Below are positions 11,300 through 23,159 of a stretch of 64,000 bases of DNA, one piece after another; the first letter of the stretch is position 1; every line of letters starts with the position of its first letter. The notes under the pieces are model-generated. The model saw nothing but the letters and a program-made list of their open reading frames with translations. It did not search any database and was not told the DNA's origin. The position numbers and the translations under genes are program-made. Origin of the DNA: Papilionanthe hookeriana x Papilionanthe teres (lineage: Eukaryota > Streptophyta > Magnoliopsida > Asparagales > Orchidaceae). The stretch lies in NCBI GenBank assembly GCA_022702705.1, contig CM040421.1, positions 68,814,121-68,878,120 of the forward strand, written 5' to 3'.

Positions 11300-12229
11300 C
11301 TATCCAAAAGCTTTTTTGTATCTTTTCAAGATTTCAAGTAATTTTTGTTCTTGACATTCAGTTAACTCTGAAGATACAATAACTGGTAGGGTAGATGATT
11401 CTCCTAAGAACATATACTTTAAATGCTTAAGGAGAATTTTCATCTCAAGTTCAGGAGGTTTATCAATAGATGAAATTAGACTTTTATCTCCACCTTTCAT
11501 GGTATCTAACACTTCAAATTTCTCCTGAATATCCTCCAGTTCCTTATTCTTCTCATTATTTGAATCTGTTTCATTTTCAATTTCATCTTTAATTATATCT
11601 TCATACTCCATATTCATTTCAAACATCTCTTTAAAATAATCATTTCTCAAATATTCGCAGACTTCTATCCTAAAACATTCATTATCTTTTACAACTGAGG
11701 GATACTTCATAGATTTCAAAATATTAAAGGTCACCTCTTGATCATTAACTTTCATAGTTAATTCCCCTTTTTGAACATCAATTACCGCTCTTCCAGTAGC
11801 TAGGAATGGTCTTCCAAAAATAATTGGAATATCTTTATCTTCCTCCATATCAAGCACAATAAAATCCACAGGAAAGATAAATTTATCCACTTTCACTAAC
11901 ACATCTTCTACCACTCCCTTAGGATAAGTAATAAAACGATCAACTAATTGAAGAGTTACAGATGTGGGAGAAATTTCTCCAATTCCTAATCTTTTGAAAG
12001 TTGATAAAGACATAAAGTTAATACTAGCTCCCAGATCACATAAGGCTCTTCCAAAAAACTTTTCACCTATAACACACGGGATAGTGAAACTACCAGGATC
12101 TTTAAGTTTTTCAGGAAGCTTTTTCTGAATTATTGCACTACACTCTCCGCTAAGTGCAACAGTCTCATGATCCGTGAACTTTCTCTTCTTTTTAAGAATA
12201 TCCTTCATAAATTTCACATAATCAGACAT
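11300..12229 (-). pseudogene. pol: M1 aspartic protease region
   Basis: An open 309-codon segment of the M1 polyprotein. It starts with the gag-protease linker (MSDYVKFMKDILKKKRKF) and contains the retropepsin active site as LCDLGASINFM, where D-L-G-A stands for the usual D-S/T-G-A; this variant is usual in Athila-type elements. The flap and hydrophobic second half follow (DIPIIFGRPFLATGRAVID). An acidic linker leads to the RT. It is one of the best-preserved segments of M1. It is separated from RT only by a TAG at about 11299. Confidence 0.85.
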
Positions 12230-12322
12230 CTATTCTAATGCTTCAACAAATGGTATATTTATTGTTAACTTCTTAAGGATTTCCAAAAATTTTCCAAATC
12301 TATTATCCTTATTTTTCTGCTT

Positions 12323-13874
12323 CTATCTTTGAGGAAATGGAGGAGGTGGTTTTTCAACATTAATCTTCATAGGTTCAAGAGGATATTCCAGATCTAGATA
12401 AATCTTATTTGAACCTTTTTCAATATTCACCTTCTCCTTCTCTTCTTCAACTTCTTTCTGCACTCTAGTTTCTAATTCTTTTCCACTTCTTAATTGAATA
12501 GCCTTAAGTTGCTCCTTGTTTTGATCTTTTGGATTGATCTCCACATTACTAGGAAGAGTTCCCGAAGGTCTATTATTAAGCGCAGCAAAAATATGTCCCA
12601 ATTGATTTTCAATATTTTTGATCGCAACACCTTGAATTTGTAATTGATTACCCATATTCAAAATCATTTCTTCTGTAGACAACATCTTATCCTTAAACTG
12701 TGGGTTATTATTAAATCCAAGAGGATAAGATGGTCTAAAGTTAGTATTTCCTTGATTGTTTGAATTTCCAACTGGGTTCATAGAATTGTGTCCCAATTGT
12801 GGGTTCACATTAGCATTACTATTATTCCAATTGAAAATTGGGTGATTCTTCCAACCAGAGTTATAATAATTTGAATAAGGTTTATTAGGTCTATTAATTA
12901 CGTTTAAAGTTTCATAAGGTGTTTGAGATTCCATTATTTGCCCAAATGAATTTTCCTCTAACACTGGGGGTGGTTGAGAATAATTCATTCCATATTGATC
13001 TATTTTCTTAGAAAGTGCTGCTATTTCAGAAACTATCATAGTCATCATATCATAATCATGAACACTAGCTACTCTCTTAGGATTTACCCGTTCAGATGGC
13101 CATTGAAAATTATTAGTAGTCATCTCTTCAATTAATGAATATGCTTCATCAAAAGGTTTTGACATTAACGATCCACCAGCAGCAGCATCAATAATTGATC
13201 TTAATGATCCCACTAATCCGTTACAAAAAGTTTGAATTATTAACCGATATGGTAAAGCATGATGTGGACACTTCTTAAGAAGATCTTTAAACCTCTCCCA
13301 AGCTTCATATATTGACTCTCCTTCAAACTGACCAAAAGATGTGATATCATTTCTTAATTTAGCAGTTTTTTATGGAGGGAAATATTTTGATAGAAACCTT
13401 TGAGAAAGTTCTCCCCAAGTTCGATGAGATCTAGGTGCTAACGAGTTTAGCCACGCCTTAGCTTTATCCCTTAAGAATAAAGGAAAAAGTCTAAGTTTGA
13501 CAGCATCATTCGACACTCCGTCATACTTAAAAGTAGCACACAGTTCTAAAAAACTAGCGAGATGTAAATTTGGGTCTTCATTAGGTGTTCCTCCGAATTG
13601 ATTATTTTGTACCATTTGGATAATAGCAGGTTTAAGTTCAAACGAATTAGCAACAACATCAGGATTTTGAATAGTTACATGAATTTCATCTGTTGTTGGG
13701 TTAGCATAATCTCTTAAAGGTCTTGGCAAATTTCCAACATTAATATTCTGATTCTCTTGATTCTTCGCCATTTCATAGTAATTTTCAGTTTGTTTTTGTT
13801 GTTTTCTAATTTTTCTAATAGTACGCTCTAACTCTGAATCGTAAGGTATCAAACCTACAGATCCACTACTACGC
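12323..13874 (-). pseudogene. gag: M1 gag (split from its start codon by an insertion)
   Basis: Structural capsid protein of M1. The frame runs from 13874 leftwards: YDSELERTIRKIRKQQK, then the retrotransposon gag domain (LRLFPLFLRDKAKAWLNSL, WGELSQRFLSKYFP), then an Asn/Gln-rich part (NPQLGHNSMNPVGNSNNQGN) and LQIQGVAIKNIENQLGHI. No CCHC zinc knuckle is seen, as is common for Athila gag. Stops or frame changes lie at 13214-13369 and at 12230-12322. The gag start codon is not here: it lies at 20931-20929, on the other side of the 7.05-kb insertion, whose TACGC target duplication overlaps the ATG. Confidence 0.88.
13870..13874. repeat. Target duplication TACGC, left copy
   Basis: TACGC here and at 20925-20929 flank the 7,050-bp insertion exactly, next to TG at 13875 and CA at 20924. 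Confidence 0.85.
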
Positions 13875-15993
13875 TGTCGGCATATTTTTAGGTTGAGTGT
13901 TTTGTTTTGAAAAGAGGTCGCCTACAGAAATTGTCGGTGAATTCTTAATTTAATTTAAATAAATAATTTGAAAAGTAGTATTTGATTTTGAAGATAATTT
14001 TTAAATTTGAAGATTTTAAGATATGAAATCAAACTGATCTCACATCCCGAATAGTTTACATAAACGAGCACCGCACCACAAACCATGTATCTATCCCGAA
14101 GAATAGACACACTGCTTGATAATGAAGCTCGATTAGATAAACTAGAAAGGTTTGTGACATCCGTTTGGTCTGCGAACCAATTTTATAAGCCGACAAGTTC
14201 CCCTGCTTAATATAAATGAATTAAGTAGGGTTTATATTACTCGGGTTCTTAAAATTCCTATAAGGGCAAGCCCCTATAGTTAATTACATCTTAAGTGACG
14301 GGAATCACCTAAGAAAACTCTCGATAATAATCAATAGTTCGCTCTCAAGAATTTCAAAGTTTAAGTTTTCAAAGGATTGAATTTTGGAATTTCAATAGGG
14401 AATGGATCAAATTTGGAACATTTTATTTTGGGAATCCAAAGGAAGAAAGGTAGGAGAAATCACAGATTCAAAGCGAACACCAGTAATTTCCCGACTATCC
14501 TATTGTTTGCCTTGGATTTAGGAAAGCCCTAATGTTTATTTAGTATTTTGATCTTGCCAATTTTAATTAGTTAGGACTTATATTTGTATGATAAAATCAT
14601 ACAAATAGCCTCGAAGATGTGAGGGTTTATGTCGTATCGGACGACTACCTCGGAGTCCTAAGACCGGTTAGGGCTTAATTTACATGATATGATCATGCAA
14701 ATGCCTAACGAAGAGTTGAGGATTTATGTTGCACTAGGCAAGCTACCTCGAAGTCCTATGGCTTGGTTATTTAATTCTAAGAAAGTTTTGTTGAAGTAGA
14801 CTCGGGTTTTGCCGATGACGATGGCCGTGCTCGCCCACCATGCTCCGAGCTCCTTGTTGTTGCAGAGGTTTAGTTTTAGAAATCATAAATCGGGAGATGA
14901 GAGAAGTGTTCGGTTTAGAGAAGGTCTTAATTTCCAAGTGTTTTTTATGTTTTAATTAAAACAAATCTTAAAGTTGATTATAACAACACCGGTTAATATC
15001 CCACGGTTCCATCCTTCCGCATCGTTATTTTTATCGGATTCACTTAGTCCAGTATGAATTTGCTAAACTCAACCGAATGAGTTCCACACTTTCATTTAGA
15101 CCGGGGGAAATCTCGTTAGCAACACGTAGGTTACATCATCCGAGGTATTCCCGATCATCCAACAAGACGTTTTAATTTAGTTGTAGTTGTAGATTTGTTG
15201 TTCTGTTTGTGATTAGATTTTGAGTTGTTTTATATTTTGAAATGTTGTGACGGTGAATTTTATCTTGTAATGACTTTTAATTTAGTTTTGGTTTCAGTTT
15301 TAGGGACTACCCTAAAGGTTTTGGTTTTCATGCAACAGTTGTTTATCATGCAAGAAAGATAAGTGCGATGCGATTAAATAAATTACAATAAGATAAATTA
15401 CAATAAAATAAAAGCGTACTCGGAGGGTCTTCCCGTCATCCCAAGCCGCACTTAAAACACAATTAGAATATTTAAGCATTTAAAGAAAGTTCCTAGGTAA
15501 AGCTAAGGGAAGGGTTATGGTTTTCTACCAAGTTCCTAATCCTATAGCTAGTCACCTCCTATGACGTCTAGAGTTCTCGTATTTTGGGTTTGAGGACGAT
15601 TTTCTTCATCAAAGAACAATTAAGTTCAATTGTTCTTATAAATATCCTATCATATCGAGGAAGTGCTTAAGACGAGTCTTAAACATCTTTTCAATATTTC
15701 TAGGATTATTTTAAGTCCAAGAGAATTTAATTATACAAATGAATTAATCGTCCGGGAGTTCAAGTTTTGTTATCTTGCTCAGTGAACTAGGACATTTGAA
15801 TATCCTATAAGTGAAGTAACACTTCACTTAACGCTCCGTTTAGGAGTTATGACAACAAAAGCTTTTGAGGGTAAATTGATGTTCAAGTGGTTTATGATTT
15901 AATTTAATTTCAGTTAATGGATTTAAGTTTGGAATAGTGTTCAAGTTGTTTTAGATTTATTTTTTGAATTCTTTATGTCTTAAGTGATGTTAT

Positions 15994-16060
15994 TTTTAAT
16001 TTAATTTAATTTAATTTAATTTTTTAATTTGATTTAATTTGGTTTAGTTTTAATTTTAAT

Positions 16061-16092
<32 letters not shown>

Positions 16093-16315
16093 TAACTTGA
16101 TTTTATTTTTATTTTTATTTAATTTAATATGTTTTAATTTAATTTAATTTAATTTAATTTAATGTGTTTTAATTTAATTTAATTTAATTTGATTTAATTT
16201 AAATTTTAATTTAATTTAATTTAATTTAAACTTTAATTAAATTTTAATTTAATTTAATTTTAGATTTTAATTTAATTTAAATTTTAATTTAATTTTATTT
16301 TTAATTTTAATCTAA
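15994..16315. repeat. AATTT/TTTAA simple repeat
   Basis: About 320 bp dominated by the pentamer AATTT (TTTAATTTAATTTAATTT) with interruptions. It is non-coding and lies inside the 7.05-kb insertion. Confidence 0.9.
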
Positions 16316-18183
16316 TATTTTATTTTTTTATGTTTTAAAGATGATTTAATTTTAATTGTTAAAGTATTAATTTAATTGAAATTTTAAAAGGATTTAATTT
16401 AAATAATTTAACTTTAATTTAATTTAATGATTAAGTCTTTTAGCATTTTAAATTTTAAATTTGGATTATCATTTTAATTAGGAATTAAATATTATTGAGG
16501 TGATTAATTTAGGGATTCTTAAATTAAAGAACAAATCTCTTCCTAATAATATCCCTATTTTAATAATTCCAATTTTATTATTCTTCCAAATTTAATTAAT
16601 TACTTAATTAAGGTTTATTTTAATTATTTTAAATTGTTTAGTAGGTTTTTACCCTTTAATTATTTAAATTTCAATCATCCAAATCAGATTAAGATCAAAT
16701 ATTTTACTTTTTCATTTCATTAAACCTAAAGTTTTAATTTAAGGGTTAAAATTTTAATTACCATTTTGCCCTTCAAGCTTAATAATTTCATAACTCACCA
16801 AATTGAGCTTAAATGAATTTGAAATTTTTATGTGGCTTCACTCATATGTCAATAAAGACATTAGAGGAGAAAAATGTGATTTTTCTATATTTAATTTATT
16901 TATATAATTATTTTTTGTAGAAAATAGGGATTTCCAAAAAAAATTCAATAACATGACCAAGGGAAAGTTTCTATCCTTAAGAAAATTATGGGACATTTCT
17001 AATGATCAGAGAACCAATTGGACCAATTTTGGTGATTTTTTGAATTATATTATTTTTATTATAATTATTTTGAGTTTTGGAGTATTAATTAATTTAAAAA
17101 TAAAGTAAAGGTTGAAAAATGAATTTTATATTTCTCAAAAATCTCTCTGATATCAAGGAAATTAGAGAACCAATTTTTAAAATTTTTTGATTTTTCTTTG
17201 ATTTATTAGAATTATTTTAGTGGAAATGCTAAAAAATACATTTTTTTAATTTTAAAATTACCTTAGGGCTTTAAAATTTAGTATCTCATCATATAGACCT
17301 AAGAAAAATATGGGGTTTGTTCCTAAGTGATTAAAATTCAAAATGTGACATTTTGGTGAATTTTATTATTTTTGTGATTTTTATTATTTTTTAATTATTA
17401 AAAATATTAAAATAATGCAAAAAATCAACTTTTTTAGAAAATTAAAATTTTAATTTTGTTAAATTCCCTTGATATCAGAGAGGCTCCAAAACCAGTTTGG
17501 TGAATTTTTGAAAAGCATTTTGAAAGTTATGAATTTATTAAATTTAATTTTGGCTAAATGGCTTAATCAACCCATTTGATAGGGCTAACCAAGTCCAATT
17601 GACTTCAAACTTTTATGGTGGGTTCCTCTGATACTAAAGGTCAGTGGAGGATTGATTTCAAGTCAATTTGATGTATGATTAGCTCTAATTAATTAAAACT
17701 CCATTTTGGGTGTTTAAGCCAATTAGGGTTATTCCAAGTGAGTTAACTCAAAACCTATTTTTCCTAGGGTCCTCTCGGTCATAATAAACATCACCAAATT
17801 TTCCTAGAATTTATTTCACAATATGCTAATTATTGGAATTAAAATACTCAAACTAGCAACCTAGAGTTAAAAAATCAATAACTCTTCATAGGGATGGCCT
17901 CCGACTTTGGAAAATTCGAGGAATGTTCCCAAATTCAGAGGCTTCAAAGCCCTATGGTCTCATGCCATGGTGAATTGTATACATGCATGGAGAATTAAAA
18001 ATGTGCAGAGAGTAAATAAATTATTAAAAATCAAATGCTTAATGAAATTAAATGATCTCTTTTCCACATTATTCTCCTCTGTTCACTGAGCAAGAGGCTA
18101 TTTTTATTTTATTTTTATGATTTTTCTACACAAAGTTATGCATTTTTGAAGTTTAGGGTCAAAAATAAATAAAATATTTCATT

Positions 18184-18360
18184 TTCCCGCTCAATCGCCA
18201 CGTGTCGCTCCCCGATTGGCTGGCGCGGTTCTGTTCATGGATGCATCTACCGTCCAACTCCATCAGCGCCATCCGTTGGATACACACCTGATCGGACGGC
18301 TGCTGCTTCTCTCCCCTAGTTCTATTCATAAAAAACCGTCCAACTTCAAACCTTGATATC
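18184..18360. other. GC-richer patch in the insertion
   Basis: A sharp local rise in GC (CCGCTCAATCGCCACGTGTC..., GATTGGCTGGCGCGG) inside very AT-rich DNA. It contains the G-box core CACGTG and a reversed CCAAT word (GATTGG), which would suit a plant promoter. No TATA box can be assigned with certainty, so this is only a candidate regulatory region of the inserted element. Confidence 0.35.
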
Positions 18361-18599
18361 TCCCTCGATTCTCAACGAAATTGAATGAATTTTTTTTAAA
18401 ATGATCTTCTAATCGGGTAGCACACATCTATATGGTGATGATATACTTAAAACATGTGAATAATTATAGAAAATTAAAACATGCTCGGTTGGAGGAGAAA
18501 AATTTGATACCTTTGTCCAAGAGGTGAGGCCTCAATCGGAAATGATTGGATTGAGCTTAGTGCTTGGAGAAGCTTTGGGAACAATTTGGCAGAGTTTTC

Positions 18600-20370
18600 C
18601 CAAGGTAATCTTTGCATCTCTTCCACTTGGTCATGGAGGTAGGGTTTAAATAAGGAAGGTTATGGTGGAGCTTGGGTGGCCATGAGGGTTGGCTTGGTTC
18701 ATTCATCAAGGTTTTTTGGCTGAGGAAAACTCACATGATTGAGCTTGATCTTGGTGCAATCAATTGGGTTATGCCATGTGTAAAGTCAAGGATTTAAATG
18801 GCATGGGTGTAAGGAGCATTTTTGGTCCAATTTGGGTCAATTCATGGTTTTGGCTTGGTTCACTCACCAAGGCTTGATTTGGGCTGATGTGAGATCATTT
18901 GGGTCAGCCTCACATATGTGGTGAAGTCCCCATCCAAGGTGAGGTGGCCAATTTTGGTTAAAGTGTATCATGAATGAGGTTAAAAAAGGCTTAGTGAAGG
19001 CTTAAGAAAGGCTCCCCTCTCCTTGCCATAAGTGGCATGGTGAGGTGGAAAGGGCTCCCCATGGCTTGCATATGGCTTATGCATGGCTCCATGACTTCAT
19101 TTGGCTTGCTCATGGCTTGGGGAAAAGGTTGGCTCACTTGCATGGAAAAGGGTTGTTTGGAATTTTGAAAACTTTGGATTCCATTGATGGGATTTGTCAT
19201 GATGCTACAAATGGGTTGATTTCATGATGGTTTAAGACTTTGGTCAACTAGGATTATCAAAGGAATGATGAAGAAAAGGTTTCATGTGGGCTTGGAAATG
19301 GACTTTGGGCTTTTAAAATTTGGTAAAGGTGGGCTTTTAGGAAGGTTTAAGGGAGTGGGCTTTTAGGTTAGAAAATGGGCTTTTGAATAGAAAAATTTGC
19401 AATGGGCCATGCCAAATAAATGTTGAGTTTTGTCTAAGTATGTGTCATGATTGATTTGAAACAAGTTTGGAGTGATTTGGGTTTGAATTGGGTTGGATTT
19501 GGGCTTCTTTGGTAAAGGGGTTAATATAGGTCAAATTGGGCTAACTTGGGCCAATGTTGGGCTAGGGTTGAAATTGTTGTAAAATTAATGTTGGGAAATG
19601 TTTATGGGAGTGTTTCAAAGAGGTTTTGACTTTGGTTGGGTTTTGATTTTGGGGTTTGGGCTTATTTGGGTTAGGTTTGGGTTTAGGTCAAGATTGGGTC
19701 TTTTAGCTTTGGGTTGAATTTGAGTGGGTTTTGGGTCTAAATTTTGGGCAAATTATGTTAGTATTTTGTTTGTGGGGATGTTAAGGAAGGTTTAGAAAGG
19801 TTTGGGGTTAATTGGAGTTGAATTGGGTGAGTTTGAGCTAAGTTTGGGTCATGGGTCCAAATTGGGCTTTAAGGTCAAAAGTAAAATTGGATTCAAATTC
19901 CAATCAAATTGGGCTTGGATTTGGTCTAGATTGGTGTTGGGGATGTTGAATTGAACTTTAGAATTGAATTGGACCAGAATTTGGGTCAATTGGGTAGGTT
20001 TGGTTTGACATTGGGTTCACTTTGGGTTAAAATGGGTCAAATTGGGGACTTTGATAAAAGTGGGGTAAATTGACAAAATTGGCCCATGGTGTAGTTGGAC
20101 AAAATGAAATTGGGAATATTTGGGATTTTCTGGAATTTTCTGGGAATTTTCTGAATTTTTGGATTTTTTGGCTAAGAGGGGCATTTTGGGTATTTGGAGG
20201 GTATTGGGGGGTATTTTTGGAATTTTTGGTATTTTTGGCTATGGATGATCAATTTGATTGGTGAGGAAATGTTTAGGAATGGTTTTGGGGAATTTTGGGT
20301 GATTTGGAAATTTTGGAGGATTTGGGTAATTTCGAGGGTTTTGGGTAAGTTAGGCGGGTGTAGGGTCCCT
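18600..20370. repeat. G/T-rich strand-biased stretch
   Basis: The plus strand is strongly enriched in TTGGG, GGGCTT and GGTTTGG words and nearly free of C-runs for about 1.8 kb, most strongly at 19300-20360. No fixed unit length is evident, so it is a cryptically simple sequence rather than a satellite. Open frames in it (19045-19227, 20070-20385) have Trp/Phe/Gly-biased composition and are not genes. Confidence 0.6.
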
Positions 20371-20900
20371 GGGGTGAAAAATTAAAAATTTGGAAAATTA
20401 AAGATTGGGTAATTGTAAGTGGAATGAAATCATTTTAGTTGAGCCATGAAGCCATATCAAGCCCACATGAGCCATGAAGGGACTCATTTGAGGCATCCAC
20501 TATGTTGTTCCTAACCCTTGCGCGAGGGCTTAGGGGTTAAGGACCATCCATGTGAATCACCTTCATGAGTCAGGAGGTCAAGTTAGGTATGGGTGTGTTT
20601 TTAGGAGGTGTGTAAAGTGTAGTGTATAGGTGTAGTGTGTGTGTAAGTCAGCCCTTCACCAGAGCAAGCCACCCAGGGCAGTCCTAAGGCCAAAGAGTCC
20701 TATAGGAACTCATCCTTTAAACTTCCACATTTGATTTCAACCCTCTAGGTGATTAGGGGTCTACAATAAAGTTTGTGGAGTTTGCAGGGAGTTAAGAAGT
20801 GGTTTGAATTTCTAAGTGGTGGGTCCAAATTCTAATCCTCTAGGATAGTCAAAGGAAAAGCCTAAGGCTAGATTCTAAGTACTAAAAAAAAGGAGAGAAG

Positions 20901-20920
20901 ACCTCATCAAAAATGAGGTC
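20901..20920. repeat. Perfect hairpin near right end of insertion
   Basis: GACCTCAT and ATGAGGTC form an 8-bp stem around CAAA, ending 4 bp before the right terminus of the insertion. It could be a terminator or polyadenylation-related hairpin of the element, but this is inference. Confidence 0.6.
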
Positions 20921-20924
20921 AACA

Positions 20925-20931
20925 TACGCAT
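20925..20931 (-). other. gag: Target duplication (right copy) and M1 gag start codon
   Basis: TACGC at 20925-20929 is the right copy of the target duplication. On the minus strand the ATG at 20931-20929 followed by CGT matches the gag reading frame that resumes at 13874, so the insertion entered within the first two codons of gag. Confidence 0.75.
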
Positions 20932-21029
20932 ATAAAATCACACTACTAAGTAAATAAGCACACAAATATACTACAAAGTAAAGGTTTTCAGTTACTACAA
21001 TATCTATAAATAAGTACCGTTTATCTACC

Positions 21030-21047
21030 TCCCCGGCAACGGCGCCT
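21030..21047 (-). promoter_or_regulatory. M1 primer binding site, tRNA-Asp-like
   Basis: On the minus strand this reads AGGCGCCGTTGCCGGGGA. It matches the 3' end of plant tRNA-Asp (expected TGGCGCCGTTGCCGGGGA) at all but the first base. It lies 14 bp inside the 5' LTR. This primer is characteristic of Athila-type elements. Confidence 0.88.
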
Positions 21048-21061
21048 AAAACTATTAAAAA

Positions 21062-22697
21062 TGCAGGACTTTATGAATTTAGATTTATATATTTATAATG
21101 GTTTAATAAAGTCACACTTTCAACGCAAGTATACGAATCGTATCAAGTAATACAGGGCTCTAATGGAGTCCTGGTTATCGATCCCACACAGAGGTGAACG
21201 TTCTTTAAATCAGATAATATAGCACTAAAATCCAATACTAAATGTAACAATTGCTTAAGTGTACTACAACTAGCTAATGCAAAGTTATATAATAAAATTA
21301 CTACAATTACTTCTAAATACTAAACTCTTAACTAACACACGCACTAACTTATGTGATTTATAAGATACTTCTATATGAAAAAGTGTCTTTCTTCCTGCAT
21401 AAAGATCATGATGTGTGGATGATGAAGAATGTTAATTATCTGTATTGTGCCAAATATGAGCATATTTGCTTCTTTACCTTTAAAAGAGTACCCCCTCTTC
21501 TAAGCATGTAAAGAACATTGCCATATCTTAAGTTTAGTCACTAAGTCTAAGGCTAGGCTGGGAGGATACCGGCTCTCACTACGGAGCTCCCACTCACCCT
21601 TCACCCGAAGGCTAACCATAGGCTTTAGTTACCAATCTTAAGACCAAATTGAGGATCCCATTCTGTCACCATGAAACCTCCAATTTGAAGTCCATCAAAA
21701 CTCATTTCCCTATTTATTTGCACTTAATCCCCATAAACTATGCAATTCATTCACAGACATTAAATGATTTCTTCATTCTTGTTGTAGAATATTCAATTCT
21801 TTTGGAATTAATATACTTCAACATGTTTTAACAATTCAATTGGTCGGATTGAAAAGTAAATTAAGTTCTAAAAGAAAGAAACATCACAACTTCATAATAC
21901 TTTAAGGTCACATCAATTCCACATCATCACATCATCACTACTTCATGCAAGAAGAAAGGCAAGGGAAACTACTCACAATTCATGGAGAAGATATAAAAAC
22001 ACATGGATTTTATATATAAAAGAAGAGTCATACAAACCACAAAAGTAAATACAACTTATCTCTTTCTTTTCCCCAAGCAAATTCTTCAAAGTCCCCTTGA
22101 TTCCTTTTCTCTTCCTTGCAACACTTGATTTCTGCCTTTGGAACAAAGATGAAGAAGCAATCTCTCACTTTACTCCCTCTTCTCCCCTCCTTAGAGAAAA
22201 ATCTCTCTTAAAATCACAAACCCTAACTCTCTCTTACACTTTCCTCAGACTCTCTACAGCAATTATCTTCTCTTCCTCCTCTTTATTTTTGTCTTGGACA
22301 CTTAATTTAATGTTAGGAACGAATTCCCCAAGATTTTCTTCAAGTACCTCTTCAAAAATCTGCCAAAACTTTTGAATTCGATGTGAACCGACATAGGGCG
22401 CCGGCGGCGCCCGATAGTGGCGCCAGCTGCGCCCTATCGTGCCAATAAATTTGAACTCTCTGGAATAGAGCGCCGGCGACGCCCCCGACGCCCATTGTGG
22501 CGCCGGCGGCGCCAGAACTGTTTTCCTCCAAATTGCTCTATTTTGCTCCAAATTCGTTCCTTTTTGCATCTTTTCGCTCCAATCACCTATAATCATCATA
22601 CCTGCAACAAATCATGAAAAATACCTTCCTTTAAAGTGCAATATCACCAAAAATAGGTAAAAACATATAACTAAAAGAGTATATTTTTGGTGCATCA
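21062..22697 (-). repeat. M1 5' LTR
   Basis: The 1,636-bp copy (TG at 21062, CA at 22697) pairs with 2088-3693. It carries GC-rich palindromes at 22394-22443 and 22468-22519, including GGCGCCGGCGGCGCC and GGCGCCAGCTGCGCC. These are better preserved than in the 3' LTR. The conserved U5-like block lies at 21124-21188. In element orientation transcription would start in this LTR, but I could not fix the TATA box. Confidence 0.92.
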
Positions 22698-22738
22698 CTT
22701 ATACTGTTGATGCAGAAGCTTTTCCCTCATATAACTGG
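22698..22738 (+). pseudogene. 41-bp sliver of Ulp1-like gene between two elements
   Basis: These 41 bases separate the M1 LTR from the first plus-strand LTR. One frame reads YTVDAEAFPSYNW. The same frame continues across the plus-strand array at 61348 (WPAAICDMIIDQ), with the shared ACTGG target duplication at the joint. The sliver therefore lies between the 5' and 3' pieces of the same gene and shows that M1 and the plus-strand element inserted only about 40 bp apart in one exon. Confidence 0.75.
22734..22738. repeat. Target duplication ACTGG, left copy
   Basis: ACTGG directly precedes the TG of LTR1 and is repeated at 61346-61350 directly after the CA of LTR4. No copy borders LTR2 or LTR3. 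Confidence 0.9.
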
Positions 22739-23159
22739 TGATCGCTGAAAAATTTATTAAGAAATTCATACCTATTTTTGATGAAATTGCACTTTAAAGA
22801 AGGGTATTTTCTTTATTTTGTTGCAGGAATGAATAATTTAGGTGATAAAAGCAAAAATCATAAAAAGGAGCGAATTTGGAGCAAAATCATGCAATTTAGG
22901 CTGAGTCGCCGACGACGAGATCGAGCCCGCCGACGGCGAGGTTACAAGAAGAAAATTCTGAAGAATTTATAACTATCTCGCTGACAGCGAGCCCGAGCCC
23001 GCTGACAGTGAGCTAGAGCGGTTTGAAGATCTTCTAGAAGCCTCGCCGACAGCGAGGTAGTTCGTCGCCGACGGCGAGGTAGTTCAAATGGCACAGATAC
23101 ATTGAACCTGGACACTTTTGAAGGGATGCTCACGCACCTCTTGGTCCTTTGCTCACCTC

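Larger units (their letters stand above)
13875..20924. mobile_element. 7.05-kb non-coding LTR-like insertion in M1 gag
   Basis: The insert begins TGTCGGCAT and ends GGTCAACA, so it has TG...CA ends, and it is flanked by the 5-bp repeat TACGC, as expected for an LTR-retrotransposon integrase product. Within it I find no gag, pol or other protein and no direct terminal repeat. It is therefore either a very long solo LTR or a large retrotransposon derivative without coding capacity. Orientation is unknown. Internal composition is strongly zoned: ordinary AT-rich DNA at 13.9-15.9 kb, an AATTT-type simple repeat at 16.0-16.3 kb, very AT-rich DNA to 18.1 kb, a short GC-richer patch at 18.19-18.35 kb, a G/T-rich stretch at 18.6-20.4 kb, and a hairpin at the right end. 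Short ORFs inside are low-complexity. Confidence 0.75.
2088..22697 (-). mobile_element. Athila-like Ty3/gypsy retrotransposon M1
   Basis: A full-length but decayed element on the minus strand. In its own orientation the order is 5' LTR (22697-21062), tRNA-Asp-like primer binding site (21047-21030), gag start (20931), a foreign 7.05-kb insertion, gag, protease, reverse transcriptase, RNase H, integrase, ORF-A, ORF-B, long 3' non-coding region, polypurine tract and 3' LTR (3693-2088). The net element without the insertion is about 13.6 kb. The two LTRs differ at several percent of sites and by indels, so it is older than the plus-strand array beside it. No clean 5-bp target duplication is visible; only ACTT is shared by the flanks (left TATACTT, right CACTTAT, one base of which belongs to the LTR end). 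Host Ulp1-like coding sequence abuts both ends. Confidence 0.92.

Noticed and set aside
17907..18089. Short ORF of 60 codons in the insertion
   Set aside because: Isolated, no recognisable motif, and the length is expected by chance in this composition.
20070..20385. Plus-strand ORFs with Trp/Phe/Gly-rich products
   Set aside because: Low-complexity translation of the G/T-rich stretch; no start context, no homologous look, overlapping frames equally open.
22904..23083. CRISPR-like array of short palindromic repeats
   Set aside because: Repeats are unevenly spaced, spacers are repeated in every LTR, and the setting is a plant retrotransposon.
22778..23133. Arg-rich short ORFs on both strands in the LTRs (RRRRDRARRRRG and similar)
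   Set aside because: They are read-through of the CTCGCCGACGGCGAG palindromes, which lack stops in all frames, and the reading changes between LTR copies.
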